Shown: positions 1 to 11,042 of the stretch, one piece after another
Layout of the letters: each line of letters opens with the position of its first letter
Position numbering within the stretch: position 1 is the stretch's first letter
NCBI GenBank assembly: GCA_030435675.1
Contig: CM059621.1
Location: forward strand, 806,001-870,000
From: Steinernema hermaphroditum
Lineage: Eukaryota; Nematoda; Chromadorea; Rhabditida; Steinernematidae
Length of the DNA: 64,000 bases
Direction: 5' to 3'
Notes under the pieces: model-generated
The model's input: the letters and a program-made list of their open reading frames with translations, nothing else
Database searches by the model: none
What the model was told of the DNA's origin: nothing
Made by a program: the position numbers and the translations under genes

Positions 1-1622
1 TTGGCGTACTATTTTTTGTCTTTTTTAGAAAACGCTCACCACATCCCAACGATAGGCTCCCGAACCACAAACCACATCAATCTGCTGACCCGTCAGCTTC
101 GAGGAAACAACATCAGCATCCCTCTTGAGCCACCGCCACCACCGCCAAAATCCTCAGAGACTAGCCAGCTCGAAGAAGACATCAAGGCCACAACGAAACG
201 GAGGATCCTGACCGGAAACGTGCATGAAGACGACCTCCCGCCGAATTGCCCTCGACCTCAGCAGGCCCTTGGACGGACTTTCCCGACGAAAGTCAGGGTA
301 GTTGTAGAAGATGTAAGGAGCCTAAACCGCTATGGTCTGATATAATCAAGATGACTTTAGGACGGCGAGCACAGCGATTCGAACAATCACAATCAAGAGA
401 ACTACTACAGGCCTAAGATCGACGGACTGAGAAAGGTTGCTTCCGAAAGCCAGATGGCCGAGAAAGGACGAGTAAGTGGGATTAGGGTCTTGGTTCATTA
501 ATACGGGATAGCATGAGCTGGAGCTGTCCATCCAGTAGAGCACAGATGGGCACGGCTTATCATAATACATAGGGGGTTCAGCCTTCCAATTCCGGTCGTT
601 TTGACCCGTTTAGTTGGGTCAACTCTCTCTTTTGTGGGCTCATCTCTAAAACTATAGAATCCCGGACCCTTTTCAAGTCCTTCAATTCCAGAATGGACCC
701 AAATTTCTCCCTCCCTGGGCCCTGAAACGTCTCGAAACGCAAAACACCAACGGTGTCCCTTCCCAGGCACCTCCACCCAAATGCTTCGGCAATCGAACCA
801 TGCGGGTCATCAACGGCAAACGCGTCTTCTCCGACCAGAACACTTGCTACGAATACGCCGAGAAGGGCGTCTGCACGGCGGGAATCTTCTGTCGATTCGG
901 ACACGGAGAAGAGGACACGACGGAGAAGAAAATCTGCGCTAAGTGAGTCGCCGTTCCCCGCCTCTAAATACCACTGTGTTTGTAGGATGCTCCGCGGCCA
1001 GTGCCGAGGAGATCGAGGCTGTCAGCTGCACCACAACCTGCCTCCTCATCAGATGCCCATATGTGACTTTTACTTGCGCCATAGTTGCAACAGCGACAAG
1101 TGCTGTTTCGTGCATGTGAGGCATTCGGAAGATAAGGCACCGTGCGACGAGTTCAATCGGGGAACGTGTCAGAGTGGAGACTCGGTGAGTGATGGAGATA
1201 GAAGAAAGGGATAGAGATTGGAGCCAAAGATGGCCGGCCGAGGGAACCTTTTTTGTGTTATAGGTGACTGTTGAAAGCGTGATAACTGCATTTCATACGT
1301 TGTGAGGTTGAAGGAAAACCAAAGGAGAATGCGGGGGTTCGAGCTGGCGACCTCGAACGTGGCAGGCAGATCCAATACCCGCTACGCCATGTCGACAAAG
1401 GAGCTGCTCTAGCCTTATTCGCATACATATCGGTCCCCTTAACTTTAAACCTCTTTTTCTCGCTTTTGTTTGACCCTTCCCTTAGTGGATTGGGAGGCTG
1501 TGGCTACGAAAAAGACGATCCCACCTAAACTGACGCCTTTTCAGTGCCCGAAACCGCATCGCTACATCTACAGGACGGTGAAGCTGCGCGGCGAGTTCCC
1601 CCCTTCTGCGACTGACGGGTAA
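1..1622 (+). CDS. ZC3H3-like CCCH zinc-finger protein, 3' part
   Basis: This is the C-terminal portion of a tandem CCCH zinc-finger protein; the 5' end lies outside the window. Confident exons are 767-942, 986-1184 and 1545-1622, joined in phase. They encode successive fingers: C-YEYAEKGVC-TAG-FCRFGH, C-AKMLRGQC-RGDRGCQLHH, C-DFYLRHSC-NSDKCCFVH and C-DEFNRGTC-QSGDS split by the intron from CPKPH. The spacing resembles metazoan ZC3H3, which acts in nuclear mRNA polyadenylation and export; that role is inferred from family. An upstream exon at about 29-292, proline-rich (EPPPPPP), follows a good TTTTTTAG acceptor, but its connection to 767 is unresolved. The frame meets TAA at 1620-1622. A GTAAGT donor overlaps that stop, so a short alternative last exon from about 1664 is possible. 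The 360-bp intron before the last exon holds a tRNA-like repeat. Confidence 0.75.
1325..1396 (-). repeat. tRNA-like (SINE-type) fragment in an intron
   Basis: Read on the minus strand, this holds an A-box-like TGGCGTAGCGG and a B-box-like AGCTCGAACCC about 45 bases apart. I could not fold a convincing cloverleaf, so I call it a tRNA-derived repeat and not a tRNA gene. It lies inside the last intron of the zinc-finger gene. Confidence 0.4.
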
Positions 1623-1906
1623 GTGCCGAGGAGCAGCGCGCGCCTCAACGCCTAACCGATAGAACCGCGACCAGCGAAGTTTAGAGCGCCGCTGGAGAGG
1701 TGATGCTTCGGCAAAGGTCGGCAGAAGGAGAAGCGGCGGCGCCGACTAGGTAGGTTAGAGACACAACGCAGAATCTCAGTGTTACTCATTGCTCAATTCA
1801 CGGGGACAAACGGTGATGGGTGCTTTTAAGACGGTCTAGTGTAGTCAGTGCTCTTGCCCTGTATTGTATGATGTATACACAAGAAAAGGTTGTAGAATTT
1901 ATCAAA

Positions 1907-1912
1907 AATAAA
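1907..1912 (+). promoter_or_regulatory. poly(A) signal of the zinc-finger gene
   Basis: AATAAA lies about 285 bases after the zinc-finger gene stop and is followed by a T/G-rich stretch. The 1623-2144 gap between the converging genes holds nothing else I recognise. Confidence 0.5.
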
Positions 1913-2144
1913 TTGGTTCTTTTTGTTGTTTGCCCCCCGGCGACTCATCGTAACCTGTCGGACACGTGTAAAAATAGATTTAATCACGATAACACTATAT
2001 AACTGTTAAATACACATCAGGAATAAAGGCAACAGACTAGAGTTCACAACAAAAGAGTGCCGGAAAGAAGTATCACAGCTGCATAGACGAGGAAGGAATA
2101 AATAGATGACCCATAAATCGCCAGGAATGTTCCGAAACAACTAC

Positions 2145-4406
2145 TCAGAGATCGACCTCCTTGTGGTGGCGCTCTCGGATGACTTCTTCGTTGACGTTTT
2201 TCCACTCCCATTTTTGGGACAACTTCGAATGATCGCACGGGTTCATGAAGATCTCACCACGTTCGGGATCACAATCCATACATTGATTGCTGACGGGATG
2301 GAAGATCTGTTTTGTGCTCATGCGATAGCGGAATTCTTGATTTCCCTTCATACCGTGGCTGAAATACAGTTTGAGCGGAGGTTATTTTTGTCGTATTCTT
2401 ACCAGCCAAAGAGAACAACTGGAGCTCGGGCTGTAGATGTTGAAACGTCAAAGCACATGGTTCTCGTCTTCGGACGGATATCTTGCCAGAAGCTCAGGCG
2501 CAGGTTCTGCTCGCCACCGCCTGATGCGTCTTCGCTGATGCACTTGCGGAGTTCAAAACGTTCACTGCCTCCCTTGAACTGTGTGTCGACGCATTTTTTG
2601 GCAGCCATGTTCTTCAACTCGCCGTTGGCCTCATCCGGTGGCTCGACAGCGGGATAGAATCGATCCTGATCAAAGGCGATCTCCTTCATGAACCAGTCAA
2701 ACGATTTGCACTGCAGCTTTTCTCGGACGGCCTTTTGTTTGGTTAAATCACCTAAAACACAATTCAGATGCGTAAAAGATCAGAATGACTGACCTGTATC
2801 AGCACTGCTCATTGCCGTCCGCCGCTTGTACAGGTGCTCCTTGTATTCGTCCATCCAAACTTCGGCAACTCGCTTGTAGTTTCTCGAGATGAAGTCACCA
2901 ACTCCAGGATTGGGGAACGGAATGTACTTGCATCGGTAAATGTGACCGACTCGGGAGCACGGCGCATCCACCATCTCTCCACCGCATTGCCAAAGTTTGA
3001 AACTCAATTCATATTGTTCACCACCCCAGATGTCAAGACCCTCGTCATAGCCTCCGAGTTCCCAGAACCACTTGCGCGAAATAGCGAAGTAGCCACCGGC
3101 CATGACAGGACTCTTGAACGGCTTCGTCGGGTTTTTCCGATCCTCGTCGGTCAGAGGCAGGCGCTTATAGTTGAACTCCCAGTCGAATGATCCACGGGCG
3201 CCTTCGTCTTGCGCGCGATATTCAAATGTATCACAATCGATGACATCGACGAAGGGACACACAACAGTTCTAAAAGATGAATAAGGTTTCTGAGGACAAA
3301 ATCATTTCCTACTTGTAGTTCATAGCAATCGGCTCGACAAGGGGAGGAAGCCAATTGTAGTTGGCTTCGGAATGAGCATCCAAGAAGATCATGATGTCAC
3401 TGGTAGCATGATTAGCACCGATTTGGCGACCTCGAATAAGTCCTTCGCGTTTCTGCGTTCGCACAATTTTCACGATATGGTCCAGCTTCACATCTCTGAA
3501 GAATTTCGCCAGCGGTTCCTTCAGGAATTCTTTCGTGCTGGCATCATCAACCAGGATCACTTCTCTTACGACACCAGCCGGAGATCGATCGATGACGGAG
3601 TACACGCTTCGGATAAGAGTAGAATTGTGCTACAACAATCTAGTTTTCAAACAGGAAACTGTTATTTAGAGAGTACCTCATTGTGGAACGGGAAGATTAC
3701 TGTCACGGACGGAAGTTTGCTAATGTAGTTGATATTCTTGCATCCCTTGTGACGAATATCCTTAACTGAACGATTCAGCGGAATCATATCACTGGCAAGG
3801 GCGTCGTATCCGTTGACGCGGTACATCTGATCTTGCAGTTTCTTGGTTTCAGCATCTGTAGGCACAGCGACAGGCCCTCCGTTTTCACCGGGTCCACTGC
3901 GTTTCTCATCTTCTTTCATCTGTTTGTAGTCGTGCCAATCCTTTTTCGGAAGATCTCGGTATTCAGCGAACGGATCGACTCCATCATATACTGAAAAATA
4001 AACAGAAATAGAAATTGTCACAGCGGAGACAGTTTTTTTTTTGTTTTTCAAAAGCAATCAAAAACAACCCTAGTTTTGATTCTCCCAGCTCATATATCAT
4101 TTCTTTTTTTGTGATCGCCGTTGTGACCCACTTAAAAAGTCAAGGTTGAAGTCAAAGTCAAGAACATCTTTAGGAAAGCAGTTCTCGATTCAAGAAAACA
4201 CTATTCTCAGGATAAAATGAAAATGCCAACTTACACGTATACTGATTCAACGCTAGTGAATTCTCATTCACCTCAGAGCGCGACTCCGACCAGGATACCG
4301 GCGACCTCGAGTTCAACGTGCTCAGGCAGAAATACAAGACGATAAGGCACAACAGGTACTTGAGCAGGGAGAAGACACGCCGAGGAATATACCGCGAGAT
4401 GATCAT
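2145..4406 (-). CDS. polypeptide N-acetylgalactosaminyltransferase (GalNAc-T)
   Basis: This enzyme starts mucin-type O-glycosylation by moving GalNAc from UDP-GalNAc to Ser/Thr of secreted proteins in the Golgi. Six exons (4235-4406, 3677-3990, 3313-3629, 2794-3269, 2403-2751, 2145-2358) join in phase to 613 residues, a normal family length. A short cytosolic tail and one N-terminal membrane anchor (about residues 12-30) give type II topology. The GT-A domain shows FPFHNE, the metal-binding DXH as FLDAHSE, and the Gal/GalNAc-T motif [19 protein letters not shown] followed by GHIYR. The C-terminal ricin-type lectin domain contains CHGMKGNQ and ends near QKWEW. The cysteine usual after DXH (DSHCE) is serine here. 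I chose the ATG at 4406 because it follows a CCAG acceptor-like site and precedes the anchor. Which worm GLY paralogue it matches cannot be told by eye. Confidence 0.93.
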
Positions 4407-4862
4407 CCTGGCAGCGAAGGTCAATTACCTAAAACGACGCGCGTTTTCGGTATCGGAGAAGAAGGAAAACGCGCAGTCGCCCTTGGCTCGGAGGACAACT
4501 GAACGAACGCAATCGGTTGCACAACACAACAATACATGCAAAGTGTCCAGCAGACAAAGACATTGCATGCAAATGTCTCATAGTCTGAGATGGGTTCCGT
4601 TCCGCAGCGAGCAAACAGAGAGACATACTTGCAGCGTGGCCAATAGACGTCTACAGGAATATCAGTTGCAATAATGGAACTACGTTAAGCGGTTGGGCAC
4701 ACACCATACAGAAATACGTGAGACCGTCGTGCGGGCGTCCCAAACAAGTCCAGAGAGATCGTATCGACACAAAACAATTCATTACATATAGCTACTAGAA
4801 AAACAAGAATAATTATGAACTTAAATAGAAGGCCCCGGCTCAGAAATGCGAGTAAGCGCTGC
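4407..4862. other. intergenic, nothing recognised
   Basis: This gap lies between the GalNAc-T start and the FKBP stop, both leftward. It probably holds the GalNAc-T promoter and the FKBP 3' end. I see no repeat or gene. Confidence 0.4.
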
Positions 4863-5373
4863 TTACAGTTCTCCTCCCTTGCGGTCGATCTTCATCAGCT
4901 CGACGTCGAACTTAAGCGTGGCACCACCGGGAATGGTTGGGGGAGCTCCGTGCTCTCCGTAGCCAAGCGACGCGGGGATCGTGAGACGACGCTGCTCACC
5001 AACGCACATGTTCAAAAGGCCCTGATCCCATCCCTAAAATGGACGAATTTACGTCGATGTATATGCGGGGCAGGGTGCCAAAATAATAAGATCACATCGT
5101 CAGTAGAGAGACTAATTGAGTTGTTACGATTACCTTGATAACCTGGCCGGCGCCAAGGACGAACGTGAAGGGTTGATCGCGTTTACGGCTGCTGTCGAAC
5201 TCGGTTCCGTCAAGAAGGGTACCGGTGTAGTGCATGTGAAGCGTATCTCCCTTGCGCGACTTCACATCACAACTTTCGGCTCGTTTCTTGATACCGATCT
5301 GAAGGCGCTCGGTACTGGCGATGGCACATCCGACGACGACGGCAGCCAGAAGAATAGCGGTGGACGACTTCAT
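4863..5373 (-). CDS. ER-type FKBP peptidyl-prolyl isomerase (FKBP2/13-like)
   Basis: This is a single-domain FK506-binding prolyl isomerase, expected to act in protein folding in the ER lumen. Two exons (5134-5373, 4863-5033; 100-bp intron) give 136 residues. Residues 1-20 are a signal peptide ([20 protein letters not shown]). The FKBP fold follows with all the usual pocket residues visible: HYTG, EFDSS, the FTF strand, [16 protein letters not shown] and LKFDVEL. The C-terminus, RKGGEL, resembles the EL-ending ER-retention tails of FKBP2-type proteins but is not a canonical KDEL. It is third in a leftward series with CSL4 and the SIM protein; the gap to the preceding gene is 280 bp, loose for a nematode operon. 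Confidence 0.93.
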
Positions 5374-5653
5374 CTGAAACGACCAGAATTACAAATTGTG
5401 CGTTGGCTTGCCACGTTGGGGCTATTTGCACAGCAAACTCGGACATATAAAGACACACAAGAGTGGCCGAGAAGAAGCTATCCGCCACGTATCTAACAGC
5501 ACACCTTTTCGCGCTGAGACCACAGCAAAGTAAACATAAAGTCGGGTAGAGAACACCCTTAAACAGTCAACAGATAGCACAGGAAGGGTAGATTTTCTTC
5601 GAAACATAATTGGAAATAACAAAGAACAACGGAATAATACATCAAGCAGCTCT

Positions 5654-6914
5654 CTATTGGTAGTAAAATGAGGCGACGCGCGGCACCGCGCCGTGGTAGG
5701 GACGTGACACACCACGAGGCCCACGATGAGCAGGATGCCCTACACGACCTCTTTGGGTGTTGTAAGGCCTGTGAGCGCCGTGGCCGTAGGCTCTCTTGTG
5801 ACCGTTTCGTTCCTTCGCTACACAGATTTTGCGGAAGAGGGTGGTGCCGCGCTTTCTGCCTTTGAAGGGGAACTCGCGTTCGTGTCCTCCTCGCTGTGGG
5901 CGCACGCAATTGGGCGGAATCCTGGCCATGTAGCCCTCAAAACGAGAAAAGAACGAAAATTTTCCAGTGATCCCCATCCCGCTTCGACTTTCTTTCCCGA
6001 CGCTCTGCCCTTCACTGCTGATGTTTAACTCTGGCGCGTCACCATCACTTGAATTCGATGAGGAAGACGGCCAGCGTGCGTTGTCGTCTGAAAACTCAAC
6101 AGTAGAGATAACCTGTTTGTGAATCTCTCGTATGTACCACTCGAAGAAGCGCTCTGAGCTGCAACTTCATCTGCCATTCTTTGATATTCTTCTTCGTCGC
6201 TCAGCGTTATTGTTATGTCGTTGTTGAACCATCGGCCACCGAGGTTGCTGAATGAATCGTTAGCGAAGCGGTCCTCATCGTCACCTACAGAAAACAATAA
6301 AGTGAAAGAGTTTAGTGTGGAGTGGACTACTTACTCAAACAGATAACATCGGGCTCAGGGATAAGATCTGGCTGGCGTTGGGAGCGCACGCGTCTTCGTT
6401 TGGGGCTTGGAGAGTCAGCGCCTGAAATTGATACACCGCAAATGCGAGAAGTAGGACAGGAAGATAATGCCTTCGACGGCAACTCTAAACCTCTGATTTT
6501 ATTTTAAGTAAATCGCTTTTGGTACTCGATGGTGGAAACGCATGGTCGGCGTATGACTTAGAGAGCCGTCCGGTGTATAAGAAAAATACACTTCAAATTT
6601 CATGTCGCCGATTTTGTCAGCATAGATTGTAAATGGATGCGCTCCAAAACCAAGTTTTCTAGGTGCCTATTGCTAGCAGTAGGATGCCACAATGACTATT
6701 TAATTCGAATACGAGACGTCTACGTCTGCAAAACGATGTCTACCACAGGATATAGACTGTCTATGCCTGAGAGGCGTTGTATAGCAGTCTGGCGTACTAT
6801 CCAAATCGCCGGCAAAAAGATACGACGCCTACCTAACATAATAATATCAGGCGTCGACTGCGTCGTTGACAGTGTTTGCCGTGCCTTCTTGGCAGGCCTT
6901 CGCCGACGACCCAT
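5654..6914 (-). CDS. novel nuclear-type protein with tandem SUMO-interaction motifs
   Basis: I do not recognise a family. Four exons (6833-6914, 6335-6421, 6138-6284, 5654-6087) join in phase through short introns, one of only 50 bp, to give 249 residues. The start has a basic cluster (GRRRRPAKKAR), then hydrophobic patches beside acids: DIIML, DVICLSDDED and ITITLSDEEE. The last two fit the SUMO-interaction motif, a hydrophobic core plus acidic or serine tail. PKRRRVRSQRQ looks like a nuclear localisation signal. A serine/acid-rich linker follows. The last ~90 residues (from MARIPPN) are very basic, rich in Arg, Gly and His, with strongly GC-biased third positions unlike the N-terminal half. 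A TTTTGAG just before that ATG could be a splice or trans-splice site, so the last part might be a separate small gene. The start lies 146 bp after the CSL4 stop. Confidence 0.65.
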
Positions 6915-7060
6915 CTCAGCCTATAAAGTTACTATTACAATTATGGAAGATAAAGGCATACATGACAGAAATTTCAGGGCTGTGAACCCTCAACGCGTGG
7001 ACAAACAGAGCGCACATAGAACTTAGAACAAGAAATAATAACAATTCATAACAACAACAT

Positions 7061-7840
7061 TCACTCCTTTTTTTCTTCTTTCTTGTGAACGTTCAACTGC
7101 GGGATTTGAGCGACTTTCCGCAGCTCGGTGTGCTCTTCTCCTTCTTCTGACGACGAAAGAGTCCTCATTTCGGTAAAAGATACCGGTACCATTCTTTCGC
7201 CGTGCTCGCTTATAGAACTGATAACTCCGAGCTGATCTTCGGCTGTCGACAGGATGAACGACGACTGATTATCGCCAAATCCGATCACCCGAGCAAGAAT
7301 TATATCGCCGGGTTGATAACATAAATGCATCTCGATCTAAACAAGCATGTTTAGAGAACTCATCATATGTGCAACATCTTACCTTGTGCTTTTCTTCACT
7401 TCTAATGTCTTCGCGCCGGAGAGTGCCACTGAATTCGTGGCCGAGAACCGAATTTTCCACGGCGAATATCCCGACCTTCGCGTACCGCTGTCCAATATTT
7501 AGCACTTTCCCAGTCACTATCGCTCCGAGGAAAGGCACAACATGCTCTTTCGCGTTCATCGCTTTACGCACTTCCACGCGTTTGATTTCTTTTCCTTCCT
7601 GCAAAATTCGTGAACCCGATTAAAACGACAAACACAAACAGGGTCACTTACATCACTTTTGGACGTAATAATGTGCATGAACCCAACGACTGAAGCATAG
7701 ATGTATTTGTGCATTTCATAGGTGCCAGCTCCGGGGTACACTCCTTCGGCAGCTGGAACTAGGCGTTCCCCAGGTACACAGGTTTTCAACGAGCTTGCAT
7801 TCGAGCAGCTCGGTAGGGGGAGAGATGATTTCGTGAGCAT
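7061..7840 (-). CDS. exos-1: exosome complex component CSL4 (EXOSC1)
   Basis: This is the cap subunit of the RNA exosome, which binds RNA and helps 3'-5' RNA decay and processing. Three exons (7652-7840, 7383-7598, 7061-7336) join in phase to 226 residues. The N-terminal domain has the family signature CVPGERLVPAAEG...GAGTYEMHKYIYAS. The S1 RNA-binding domain follows (VPFLGAIVTGKVLNIGQRYAKVGI), with the RREDIRSEEKHKIEM and FRPGD-like YQPGDIILARVIGFGDNQSSFILST segments expected for CSL4. A lysine/glutamate tail ends the protein. The ATG sits immediately after a TTTCCAG acceptor, suggesting spliced-leader addition or an upstream non-coding exon. The gene symbol follows worm nomenclature for the orthologue and should be checked. 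Confidence 0.93.
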
Positions 7841-8900
7841 CTGGAAAGCATTAATGTCAGCCCAGATTGTAAATGGGAAAATACACTGGGTTCGCGATGA
7901 CATGGTACAAATTTTTCGCATGATTGGAGACGACCAAACAGTAAAACAACTTCAGGTCGCTGCGCAAATGAACAAAATATGACCAACTTTGTCATACACA
8001 GAACGGACATCTCTTGTCACAACCACTGAAAAACAACTCTCTGCGGAACGTCTGTTTGTATCCGACAATCGTTTTTTTTTCAATCGATCAGTTTTAGGAA
8101 ATTAGGATGCGGCAGTACGCACAACTCAAACGGCGTCCATAACAAACAATTTCACTTCAAAATAGCCAAAAAAGACAGCCTAAACAACCAAGAGAGTTCA
8201 TATCAACTCCTGAATTTTTGAACGCCACAATTCGCTGTTTACCGAGCTTCTCTGAATTCTAGCAGCTCATATAGGTATATCTCCTTGTAACGGTAAAATG
8301 TCCGTGGCGTTGTGGCGTGAATTTTACTACAGCAACACCACCTATCATCAAAAAGCGAAATAAGATCACCATTCCGCATTTTGAACAAATTTTGACGGCA
8401 AAAATAATCAGCACGCAGCAGTCCTAACTTTAACATGTCTAATCCATGAACTTGCAGTTTCAAAATTGCGAAGAAAAACAGCACAAACAAGAGAAGGCCC
8501 ATGACTGTCGCCAATTTTTTGACAAAATCAGAATGAACAGTTTGACAGCAGATCCCGTCTAGACTGGTCGGAAACATCTAATGTTCGTCTAAAGTTTGTA
8601 TCAAGTCGGTTTGTAAGCGAGGCGATGTTGAACAGGCTCACGTTCTCTGCTTTCCGAGTTTCTGTGAATTCGAGGAGCTCATGTAGCCACACCACACTTT
8701 AAATTAGCTGAGCCCATAAACAAGAGGATACTTGTGGCCTTCTATTTTTCGGTTTTGTCAGTGATTTGTTTGTTTCATGTCTTTACGAGTAATTCCTGGC
8801 AAATACGAATTGAATTCCGCTTCAGATTCCATTTTTATTCTTTGGCGTGCTAATGCATTTCCATACCCCTCTACACCATGCTCAAATATGTCATTTCCAG
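7841..8900. other. intergenic between divergent CSL4 and TXNDC15 genes
   Basis: This about 1 kb should hold both promoters. An open frame at 8239-8577 on the minus strand (112 codons) has one hydrophobic segment and a Cys-rich stretch but no family I know. Its last codons (ELLEFREAR) have a near copy upstream at about 8643-8690 (ELLEFTETR on the same strand), so the stretch looks like a tandemly duplicated gene remnant or small unknown gene. Nothing else stands out. Confidence 0.3.
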
Positions 8901-9927
8901 ATGCGACTAGTCGCCTTTCTCCTCGTTTCCCTGCTCTCTGTAGCCTTCGGATCCGAATGTCCAGCTTTCTCGCCGCTTGATATCTTCATAAAGCAGTTCG
9001 TCAATCGGCAATGCATCGCCGTGTCCAACGAAGTCAGCCGCGCTCTTGTTCGCGTTCCGTTCGATGTGCGAAGCTACCGGATCGTTGAATGCGCCGCGGC
9101 AGCCGAATCCCAAGAAACGACGCCGCTACGGGTCGTACGAAATGTCAGCCAAATCCAAGAAGCGCTTGCGAAAAGAGATCCGTTTGGTCGCCCTTTCTGT
9201 CATGTTGTTGTCTTTTATGGCGAGGGATGTCCGTTCAGCGTGAAGATGGCTGAAGTTGTGAACGCACTGCCGAGGGTTTATCCGCGGCTGAATGTGATGG
9301 CGATTGATGCCTCACTGACAACAAAGTGAGTTAATTTGATTTGTTCACTGCTGAATTTGTAGCATGTTTTCAATGCACATATGCTTTCTAGTCGCCTTGC
9401 GCATACCACCATCTAGGATCATTTGATTGTCACTTCCAAAAAAGGGACTTTCGGGGGAATTTCTGTGCAATGAACATCAAGCGCTCGTAGTCTTCCCAGA
9501 ATATCGATGCGCCCTCAAATAAACAATCTCTTTCCAGATTCAACAGCCGCTATGGAGTAGCTGGTACTCCTATGGTCGTTCTCTACCAAGATACGCATGT
9601 TAGAGCGCGCCTCGCGGCAGGGTACAGCTCCCTTGAAAACGTTGTCAAAGCCATCACTGATTTCACCGATCTTCGACCTAGTACCAAAAACTTGACTCTG
9701 TTACAAGAAGACAAGGATGGACCGTTAGTCGTGAATCCAGAGACTTATATAAGGGACATGTAGGTGCGACTTAAATGCTAAGATATTACCGTATTTCTAG
9801 GTATTTTGCGGTGTCGTTAGTCGCTATGCTGACCATTGCCATCTACTCGGTATCGTACACCACCATCGGAACAGCCATCGTTGCTCGTGTTCTTGAATGT
9901 TTTGACCGGCGCCGAGACGCTGCTTAG
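8901..9927 (+). CDS. TXNDC15-like transmembrane thioredoxin-domain protein
   Basis: Three exons (8901-9325, 9538-9759, 9801-9927) join in phase to 257 residues. Residues 1-18 are a signal peptide. A thioredoxin fold follows, with FYGEGCPFSVKM at the redox loop, AIDAS, and the cis-proline stretch YGVAGTPMVVLYQ. A single C-terminal membrane segment (YFAVSLVAMLTIAIYSVSY) precedes a short basic tail. This is a type I ER/secretory membrane protein. The loop has CPFS, with only one cysteine, exactly the form seen in vertebrate TXNDC15. TXNDC15 is linked to ciliogenesis; worm function is inference. The ATG follows a TTTCCAG acceptor. The next gene starts 200 bp downstream on the same strand. Confidence 0.85.
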
Positions 9928-10126
9928 ATTAGTTGTTTTACGGATATCGCGGGTAAATTGTAAATAACCTCTTTGGCTCTCGCAGCGGCAGTCCTGCGGT
10001 GTGAACGCTTGGGATTAGTGGCAAGGAGGCGCGCATTGAGGGCAAGGGCATTGTCAACAACAATAAGGGAAACGGTGGCGGCATTAGTCACCAGGCGGTG
10101 CGCACTTCGGTCACGTGTACAGCACA

Positions 10127-11042
10127 ATGCGTTTCACAGACGCGATTGTGATTCGTATCCCGCCCAGTGTCGATTACGGTGATCGAAAGGTGAAAGGGAA
10201 AGATAAGCCTGACCTCGTGCTAGCGCGCCAGCAACAGGAAGAGTTCAACGAAATCCTGCGTGAATCCGGCATCAATGTGACCGAACTGGCTCCCGAGGAA
10301 GTGGGCAATGTTTACAGTCTCTGCATCGACGACGCCGCTGTCGTCATCAACGGGACCGCGCTGTTGACGAAGCCGAAACATGAGAATCCGCGACTCAATG
10401 AGGTGAGCGTCATCCGGCTCATATATCATTTATGTTGCGAATGTTTAGATTATGACCGCGCTGAAGACTCTCGCTTGGCACGTGATAGACCAGAAGGCGG
10501 CCGAGTACTCAAAAAGCGCCATTCTTGAGGGTTCGGACGTACTCTTCACTGGGCGGGAGATCTTCGTTGGACTCCGCAAGAACGGAACCAATATGGAAGG
10601 CGCGTCGGTGCTCGGAAGAGTCTTCGGCGACTACCCCGTGGTCCCCCTCAAGGTTGATGGCCAAAAGCCACTGAAATCGCTCGTGGGACTCGCGCTTGAA
10701 GGCGTATTGACGTTTTCGAAGGACAAGGACTCGCAGCATGTCCTCAAACGCATGCAACACGAGGCCACCTACCCGTACGAGATCATCGTTTTGGACAACG
10801 ACGAAGCGGTGAATTGCCTCAACATTAACGACCATCTCGTGTTCCGGCAGGACACTCCCGAACCTGTGGGGATCTGTTCGTATCTTTCCAAGCTCACTAG
10901 CCTATTTCAGAAGTTGCAAACGATAAAGCAGCCCACCCAGCTCTGGGGAGTCAACGCCAGCGAGTTGAACAAAATCTGCCCGCTGCTCTCACAACATGTG
11001 TTGCTCGTCAAAAAACTGAAAGGAGTCAAGAACATACTCTAG
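10127..11042 (+). CDS. DDAH-family protein, probable pseudoenzyme
   Basis: It belongs to the dimethylarginine dimethylaminohydrolase family (guanidino-modifying fold). Active members hydrolyse ADMA, an inhibitor of nitric-oxide synthase, to citrulline. Two exons (10127-10402, 10449-11042; 46-bp intron) give 289 residues, the normal family length. Clear matches are IDDAAVVINGTALLTKP, LEGSDVLFTGREIFVGL and the following GASVLGRVFGDYPVVPLKV. The catalytic positions look wrong. The family FVED is CIDD here; the DG-HLKS histidine region reads DGQKPLKS, with no histidine; and the C-terminal LLTCCS with the nucleophilic cysteine reads LLSQHVLL, with no cysteine. The fold is kept while Cys and His are lost, so hydrolase activity is unlikely. 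The role is unknown. Confidence 0.85.

Noticed and set aside
753..1214. Open frame running through the zinc-finger gene without splicing
   Set aside because: The true frame uses the exons 767-942 and 986-1184 joined by a 43-bp intron; the unspliced frame breaks the first finger.
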